DNA from: an uncultured Clostridia bacterium
GTDB taxonomy: Bacteria; Bacillota; Clostridia; Oscillospirales; Oscillospiraceae
Assembly: GCA_947169005.1 (NCBI GenBank)
Contig: CAMVOG010000083.1
Location: forward strand, 1-8,839
Direction of reading: 5' to 3'
DNA: 8,839 bases
Below are positions 5,855 through 8,839 of this stretch, piece by piece. A program made the translations under genes and the position numbers. The notes beneath the pieces were generated by a model that was not told the DNA's origin, ran no database searches, and worked only from the letters and a program-made list of their open reading frames with translations. The stretch's first letter is position 1, and every line of letters starts with the position of its first letter.

Positions 5855-5941
5855 ATGGGAAAGAAGCGATGGGTGAAGGCCCTGTGCTTTCTCGTATGCT
5901 TGGTCCTCTGGGCTTGCATACTTACCAATAAAGCTTGTTGA
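5855..5941 (+). CDS. 28-aa cationic/hydrophobic peptide, candidate type I toxin
   Basis: Twenty-eight codons. The N-terminus is basic (MGKKRWVK), followed by one uninterrupted hydrophobic stretch at residues 9-23 (ALCFLVCLVLWACIL) and a short polar tail, TNKAC. Four cysteines occur (11, 15, 21, 28). Basic start plus a single short membrane segment is the usual shape of type I toxins such as Hok, Ldr, Fst and TxpA, but I do not recognise this sequence as any of them. The start is the ATG at 5855, with GGAGG 7 nt upstream. An in-frame ATG at 5849 is too close to that site. Context supports translation: strong promoter, hairpin at the Shine-Dalgarno, terminator at the stop, and an opposing promoter downstream. 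Alternatives are a small lipoprotein (LWAC is a poor lipobox around Cys21) or a peptide-signal precursor. Confidence 0.65.
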   Translation: MGKKRWVKALCFLVCLVLWACILTNKAC

Positions 5942-6018
5942 CCGCCCGGCTGGATCCCGAGCGGTCAACTTTCTAAAGTAACTGTGTAGGGGCTGACCGT
6001 CAAGCAACAGCGCCTTTT
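5932..6018 (-). ncRNA. Predicted antisense RNA to the small-ORF transcript (candidate antitoxin)
   Basis: A transcript from the minus promoter at 6053-6025 would start near 6018 and reach the shared hairpin at 5969-5937, giving about 85 nt. It has no plausible ORF. It overlaps the 3' end of the plus transcript (about 5937-5975), giving full complementarity there. A separate segment, complementary to 5982-5991, can also pair with the Shine-Dalgarno region at 5835-5844 (9 of 10 bases), because those plus-strand sites are direct repeats. No other minus-strand gene lies between here and the HAD/VanZ pair, so the promoter has no other evident target. Confidence 0.6.
5937..5975. terminator. Shared hairpin terminator, probably bidirectional
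   Basis: A perfect 9-bp stem, GTTGACCGC (5937-5945) with GCGGTCAAC (5961-5969), has further pairing inside (CGG/CCG). On the plus strand it is followed by TTTCT; on the minus strand by AAGCTTTATT. Both U-tracts are short. The stop codon of the small ORF (5939-5941) lies within the left arm. Confidence 0.75.
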
Positions 6019-6024
6019 GGGTAT

Positions 6025-6053
6025 AGTATAGAAGAAACTCGGCGCTTTGTCAA
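6025..6053 (-). promoter_or_regulatory. Near-consensus antisense promoter
   Basis: On the minus strand, -35 TTGACA (6053-6048) and -10 TATACT (6030-6025) are 17 bp apart, which is optimal sigma-A geometry. The predicted start is near 6018. It lies 17 bp beyond the spoIIR stop codon and points into the 3' end of the small-ORF unit. Confidence 0.85.
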
Positions 6054-6069
6054 GTAGCCGGATGGGGTA

Positions 6070-6648
6070 TTAAGCCCCTGCCTTTTTCAAAAAGCTCCGT
6101 ATCCACTCCAAAAAGCGGAATTTCACCCTTCTCCCGCCGCCGAAAATGAGGCGCTCCTCCGCCTCGTCGAAGAGGGCAAGGCCCTGCTCCCGGCCCGTTT
6201 CCAGGGCGGCGCAGAGGGGGGGAAAGACCACGCACCACCAGTTCTGCCCTGCGCCTCCGTTCAGGCGGACGCGCAGGGCTTCGTATTCCCCGGCGGGGAG
6301 GGCGAAGGCCCCGTAATCCCGCTCGGGAAAATCCTCTCTAACCAGAAAGGCCTCGGCCTCCTGGCCGGAGGCCGCCGCCGCGGCCCGGGCCAGCTCCGGC
6401 AGGGCCGCCTCCATCCGCCGCTTCGCCTCCGCCCGATCCGGGCACTCCGCCAAAATCGACTCCGCCACGGCCAGGACCGCGTCTCTGGCCGCGAGCTTTT
6501 TCCGCTGGTCCTCCGCCGAATCCGAGGCGGCCTGGACGTGCAGCCGCAGGACGCTCCCGGACACGCTCTCCGCCGCCGTTTCCCAGCGGGCGCAGGACAG
6601 GGCGGCCAGCAGGCTCAGCGCCGCCGCCGTTACGCGAATCGCCTTCAT
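6070..6648 (-). CDS. spoIIR: Stage II sporulation protein R
   Basis: A 192-residue secreted signalling protein. In the known pathway, SpoIIR is made in the forespore and exported to the intermembrane space. There it triggers the protease SpoIIGA to process pro-sigma-E in the mother cell. Residues 1-20 form a signal-like hydrophobic start ending ALSCA. The conserved core follows: LRLHVQAASDSAEDQ (34-48), AARDAVL (53-59), FPERDYGAFALPAGEY (107-122) and the hallmark GQNWWCVVFPPLC (134-146). The start is the ATG at 6648, with AAGGGAG 9 nt upstream. It is the last gene of the minus block, 90 bp after ispE, with a hairpin and a putative sigma-F promoter in that gap. Identification is strong and marks the host as a spore former. 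Confidence 0.95.
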   Translation of the reverse strand: MKAIRVTAAALSLLAALSCARWETAAESVSGSVLRLHVQAASDSAEDQRKKLAARDAVLAVAESILAECPDRAEAKRRMEAALPELARAAAAASGQEAEAFLVREDFPERDYGAFALPAGEYEALRVRLNGGAGQNWWCVVFPPLCAALETGREQGLALFDEAEERLIFGGGRRVKFRFLEWIRSFLKKAGA

Positions 6649-6670
6649 CCAAATCAGCTCCCTTGCAAAT

Positions 6671-6717
6671 AATCCCCTGCTTCGGTAATCAAAGGATCAC
6701 CAAAGCAGGGGATTTTT
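6671..6717. terminator. Long hairpin between ispE and spoIIR
   Basis: A perfect 12-bp stem, AATCCCCTGCTT (6671-6682) with AAGCAGGGGATT (6703-6714), encloses a 20-nt interior that can extend the stem (GGT/ACC and ATC/GAT with mismatches). On the plus strand it runs into TTTTT; on the minus strand, the direction of the genes, it is followed only by ATTTG. It probably attenuates hemZ-ispE read-through into spoIIR, but the better U-tract faces the other way. Confidence 0.65.
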
Positions 6718-6721
6718 ATAC
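6692..6721 (-). promoter_or_regulatory. Putative sigma-F (forespore) promoter of spoIIR
   Basis: On the minus strand, GTATA (6721-6717), a 15-bp spacer, and GGTGATCCTT (6701-6692) match the Bacillus sigma-F pattern GYWTA-N15-GGNRANANTW, as I recall it, with one mismatch (C for A at -10 position 7). The predicted start near 6685 gives a leader of about 37 nt before the spoIIR ATG. spoIIR is sigma-F dependent in B. subtilis. The spacer and -10 lie within the hairpin. Confidence 0.6.
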
Positions 6722-6738
6722 GGAGTTGATAGGAATTT

Positions 6739-7590
6739 TCACACCGGGCCGCATACGAAGCAGACGCCGCCCCGGTCCGTGAGGACGGCGGCGGCCTCGG
6801 CGGCGGCGGGGCGGTCCAGGAAGAGGCCGAAGACGGCGGAGCCCGTGCCGCTCATGCAGGCGCCCAGGGCCCCCAGGTCCAGCAGGGTGTTTTTCGTTTC
6901 CGCCACCAGGGCGGCGGGGCGGCGGGCCAGGGCCGTTTCAAAGACGTTGAAGCAGCGCTTGGCGACGCCCTCCAGGTCCCCGGCGGACAGGGCAGCGATC
7001 ATGCCCTCGGTGTCGGGATGGACCCGCAGGCGGCTTTTGTCCAGGGCTGCGAACAGCTCCGGCGTGGAGGAGGAGAAGTCCGGGCGGCAGACGACGATGC
7101 CGCAGTCCGGCAGGGGCGGCAGGGGCGTGAGGACCTCCCCCCGGCCCTCCGCCAGCATAGTGCCCCCGGAGACGCAGAAGGGCACGTCCGAGCCCAGCTT
7201 TTCCGCCAGGCTCCGCAGCTCCCCGTCCGAGAGCCCCGCCCCGGTGAGGCGGTTCATGGCCCGCAGCACCGCCGCGGCGTTGCCGCTGCCGCCCCCCAGG
7301 CCGCCGCAGACGGGAATGTTTTTTTTCAGCCGGATGACGCCGCCCGCGGGGCCGAGGCCCGTTTCCTCCCGGAACAAGACCGCCGCCCGCACGGCCAGAT
7401 TCTGGGCCCCGCTGGGGAGATAGCGCAGGTTGCTGGGGGCCTGCCAGGCTTCGCCGCCGGGCTCCAGCTCCAGCTCGTCCCAGAGGTCCGTTCCCTGCAT
7501 GACGCTGCGGACGGCGTGGTAGCCGCCGGGGAGCCGCCCCGTCACGTCCAGGCTCAGATTCAGCTTTGCTCCGGAGCGCTCGGCGATCAT
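6739..7590 (-). CDS. ispE: 4-diphosphocytidyl-2-C-methyl-D-erythritol kinase IspE
   Basis: A 283-residue GHMP kinase that phosphorylates the 2-hydroxyl of CDP-methylerythritol with ATP in the MEP isoprenoid pathway. Lys9 and Asn11 in AKLNLSL, and Asp135 in GSDVPF, are the active-site residues. GYHAVRSVMQ (23-32) follows the family pattern. The ATP loop is IPVCGGLGGGSGNAAAVL (92-109); its usual second Ser (GGGSSN) is Gly here. The C-terminal GHMP motif GACMSGTGSAVFGLF is intact. The start ATG (7590) overlaps the stop of hemZ in an ATGA arrangement, so translation is probably coupled; GGGAGGGG upstream serves as ribosome binding site within the hemZ end. Length is normal for the family. Confidence 0.95.
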   Translation of the reverse strand: MIAERSGAKLNLSLDVTGRLPGGYHAVRSVMQGTDLWDELELEPGGEAWQAPSNLRYLPSGAQNLAVRAAVLFREETGLGPAGGVIRLKKNIPVCGGLGGGSGNAAAVLRAMNRLTGAGLSDGELRSLAEKLGSDVPFCVSGGTMLAEGRGEVLTPLPPLPDCGIVVCRPDFSSSTPELFAALDKSRLRVHPDTEGMIAALSAGDLEGVAKRCFNVFETALARRPAALVAETKNTLLDLGALGACMSGTGSAVFGLFLDRPAAAEAAAVLTDRGGVCFVCGPV

Positions 7591-8839
7591 GGCGTCCCCT
7601 CCCCTCTCATGCGGGCGTAAAAGTCCCGGATGGCGGCCTTGCCCGCGATCAGTTCCTCGACGGAGGCGATGTATTCATAGGGATATTTCTTGTTGAAGAC
7701 CCGCTCGATGAGCCCCGTGGCGGGATTCACCAGCTTGCTGACGCCCCCCGCCCCCAGGGAAAGGGTGCTGTGCAGCTCCTCCATCATGCAGATGTTGTAG
7801 AGCCCCGTGAAGCCCGGGCGGGTCCAGCCCACGTTCTCAAAGCCGCCGGAGGTAAACTTCTGCCGATAGAGGTAATAGGGGGCAAAGCCCGCCCCCGTGA
7901 GGGCCTCGGCGGCGTAGTCCAGCATCTCCCCCACCGCCGCCCCATCGGGCAGGGGCGTCTTGTCCAGGTTGATGCGGCTGCCTCGCTTGAGGGACAGGGT
8001 GTGGACCGTGATATTCTCCGGCCCCAGGGCAATGACCCGGTCCAGAGAGGCGGCGAAGCCCGCGGGGTCGTCCCCGGGCAGGCCCGCAATAAGGTCCATA
8101 TTGACGGCGCCGGGAAAGACCTCCCGGGCCAAGGAATAGCTCTCCACCACGGCGGCCCCGCTGTGGCGGCGGCCGATGGCCTCCAGCACCGCGTCCGACA
8201 TGGTCTGGGGATTGATGCTGATGCGGTCCGCCCCGCCCCCCCGGATGGCCAGCAGCTTCTCCCGGGTGATGGTGTCGGGCCGCCCGGCCTCCACGGTGAA
8301 CTCCCGCACCGCGGAAAAGTCGATATGCTCCCGCAGGCAGGCGATCAGCGCCGCCAGCTCCGGGGCGGAAAGGGTGGTGGGCGTGCCGCCGCCGACATAG
8401 ACAGAAACGGGGCGCAGCCCCAGCTCCCGGCAAAGGGCTCCCAGGGCCGCGATCTCCTTATGCAGGGCCTCCAAATAGGGGGCAATGAGCTTTAAGGATT
8501 TCTCCACGCTGTGGCTGACGAAGGAGCAGTAGGCGCAGCGGGTGGGACAGAAGGGGATGCCGATATAGAGGGAGATATCCCCCTCCGCGAGGCTTTCCCG
8601 CACGGCCTCGGCCTCCGCAGCCGCCCGGGCGCAGAGGGCCGCCCGCCGGGGCGAAACGTAGTATTCCTCCGTGAGCCACCGGGCGACCTCGGCCTCCCCC
8701 CGGCCCGTTTCCCGCATAAAGCGCTCCGCCAGCTTGCCGGGGCGGATGCCCGTGAGAGCTCCCCAGGGCGGATCGATGCCCGTCAGCTCCCGGGCGGCCC
8801 GGAAAAAGGAGAGCTTCACTAACTTCTGGGTCTCCCGCT
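7587..8839 (-). CDS. hemZ: HemZ-type coproporphyrinogen dehydrogenase, 5' partial
   Basis: A radical SAM protein of the HemZ/oxygen-independent coproporphyrinogen III oxidase family. The 4Fe-4S site is FCPTRCAYC, the CxxxCxxC form. It is followed by SFVSHSVEKS, the SAM-contacting YVGGGTPTTL, and DRISINPQT and NMDLIAGLPGD segments, all typical of HemN-like enzymes. The upstream PWGALTGIRPGKLAE segment is specific to the HemZ subgroup. The open frame continues to the window edge; the GTG at 8819 is unlikely to be the start, since the six preceding codons (ETQKLV) read smoothly into the domain. HemZ proteins are about 480-500 residues, so roughly 70-85 N-terminal residues are outside. It overlaps ispE by 4 bp. 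Whether it works in haem synthesis in an anaerobe is uncertain. Confidence 0.92.
   Translation of the reverse strand, partial: RETQKLVKLSFFRAARELTGIDPPWGALTGIRPGKLAERFMRETGRGEAEVARWLTEEYYVSPRRAALCARAAAEAEAVRESLAEGDISLYIGIPFCPTRCAYCSFVSHSVEKSLKLIAPYLEALHKEIAALGALCRELGLRPVSVYVGGGTPTTLSAPELAALIACLREHIDFSAVREFTVEAGRPDTITREKLLAIRGGGADRISINPQTMSDAVLEAIGRRHSGAAVVESYSLAREVFPGAVNMDLIAGLPGDDPAGFAASLDRVIALGPENITVHTLSLKRGSRINLDKTPLPDGAAVGEMLDYAAEALTGAGFAPYYLYRQKFTSGGFENVGWTRPGFTGLYNICMMEELHSTLSLGAGGVSKLVNPATGLIERVFNKKYPYEYIASVEELIAGKAAIRDFYARMRGEGTP

Larger units (their letters stand above)
5799..6019. repeat. Imperfect inverted repeat flanking the small ORF
   Basis: The left arm is 5799-5828. The right arm is 6019-5992 read on the minus strand. 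They share CAAAAG, then GCGCTGTTGC without a mismatch, then T, G, CGGT and AGC: about 25 matches, with two single-base gaps and three substitutions. The left arm lies in the leader of the plus transcript; the right arm is the 5' end of the predicted minus transcript. The coordinates given span both arms. Confidence 0.8.

Noticed and set aside
5731..5931. 66-codon plus-strand open frame overlapping the small-ORF locus
   Set aside because: Its ATG (5751-5753 or earlier) precedes the predicted transcript start, and it has no Shine-Dalgarno. The 28-codon frame at 5855 has both signals and a coherent peptide.
5799..6019. Invertible DNA segment bounded by inverted repeats
   Set aside because: The arms carry two gaps and three substitutions, and no recombinase is nearby. 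Flanking convergent promoters are better explained by an mRNA/antisense pair.

Overview
The window is GC-rich, densely coded DNA. Strong AGGAGG-type ribosome binding sites, a clear spoIIR (sporulation) gene, a clostridial-type MnmA and a HemZ-type radical SAM protein point to a spore-forming member of the Clostridia. Base composition and gene content suggest a gut Oscillospiraceae-like lineage, but that is inference.

Layout. (a) 1-1450, minus strand: a VanZ-like membrane protein followed by a HAD hydrolase, 24 bp apart and probably cotranscribed. A heptamer tandem array follows the HAD gene. (b) 1451-1847: a 397-bp intergenic region made almost wholly of repeats. It holds two 7-bp-period arrays flanking a palindromic dispersed element, and the second array ends exactly at the -35 box of a near-consensus promoter. 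(c) 1848-5734, plus strand: a small PAS-like Cys-motif protein with its own terminator, then a second promoter and three genes in series: an APH-fold phosphotransferase, mnmA, and a fusion of a MobA-like nucleotidyltransferase with a histidine phosphatase. (d) 5731-6053: a compact locus lying between two convergent gene blocks. It has a strong plus-strand promoter, a structured leader, a 28-codon cationic/hydrophobic ORF, a hairpin terminator, and a near-consensus minus-strand promoter firing back into it. I read it as a candidate type I toxin-antitoxin module. (e) 6070-8839, minus strand: hemZ (5' end beyond the window) overlaps ispE by 4 bp, then a hairpin intertwined with a putative sigma-F promoter, then spoIIR.

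How the genes fit together. The minus-strand block is housekeeping (radical SAM tetrapyrrole enzyme, isoprenoid precursor kinase) plus a forespore signalling gene with its own sporulation promoter. The plus-strand block joins tRNA thiolation with two small-molecule enzymes of unknown substrate.

The most interesting region is 5731-6053. Next is the unusual set of phase-locked heptamer arrays, one heptamer of which recurs immediately downstream of two unrelated genes.
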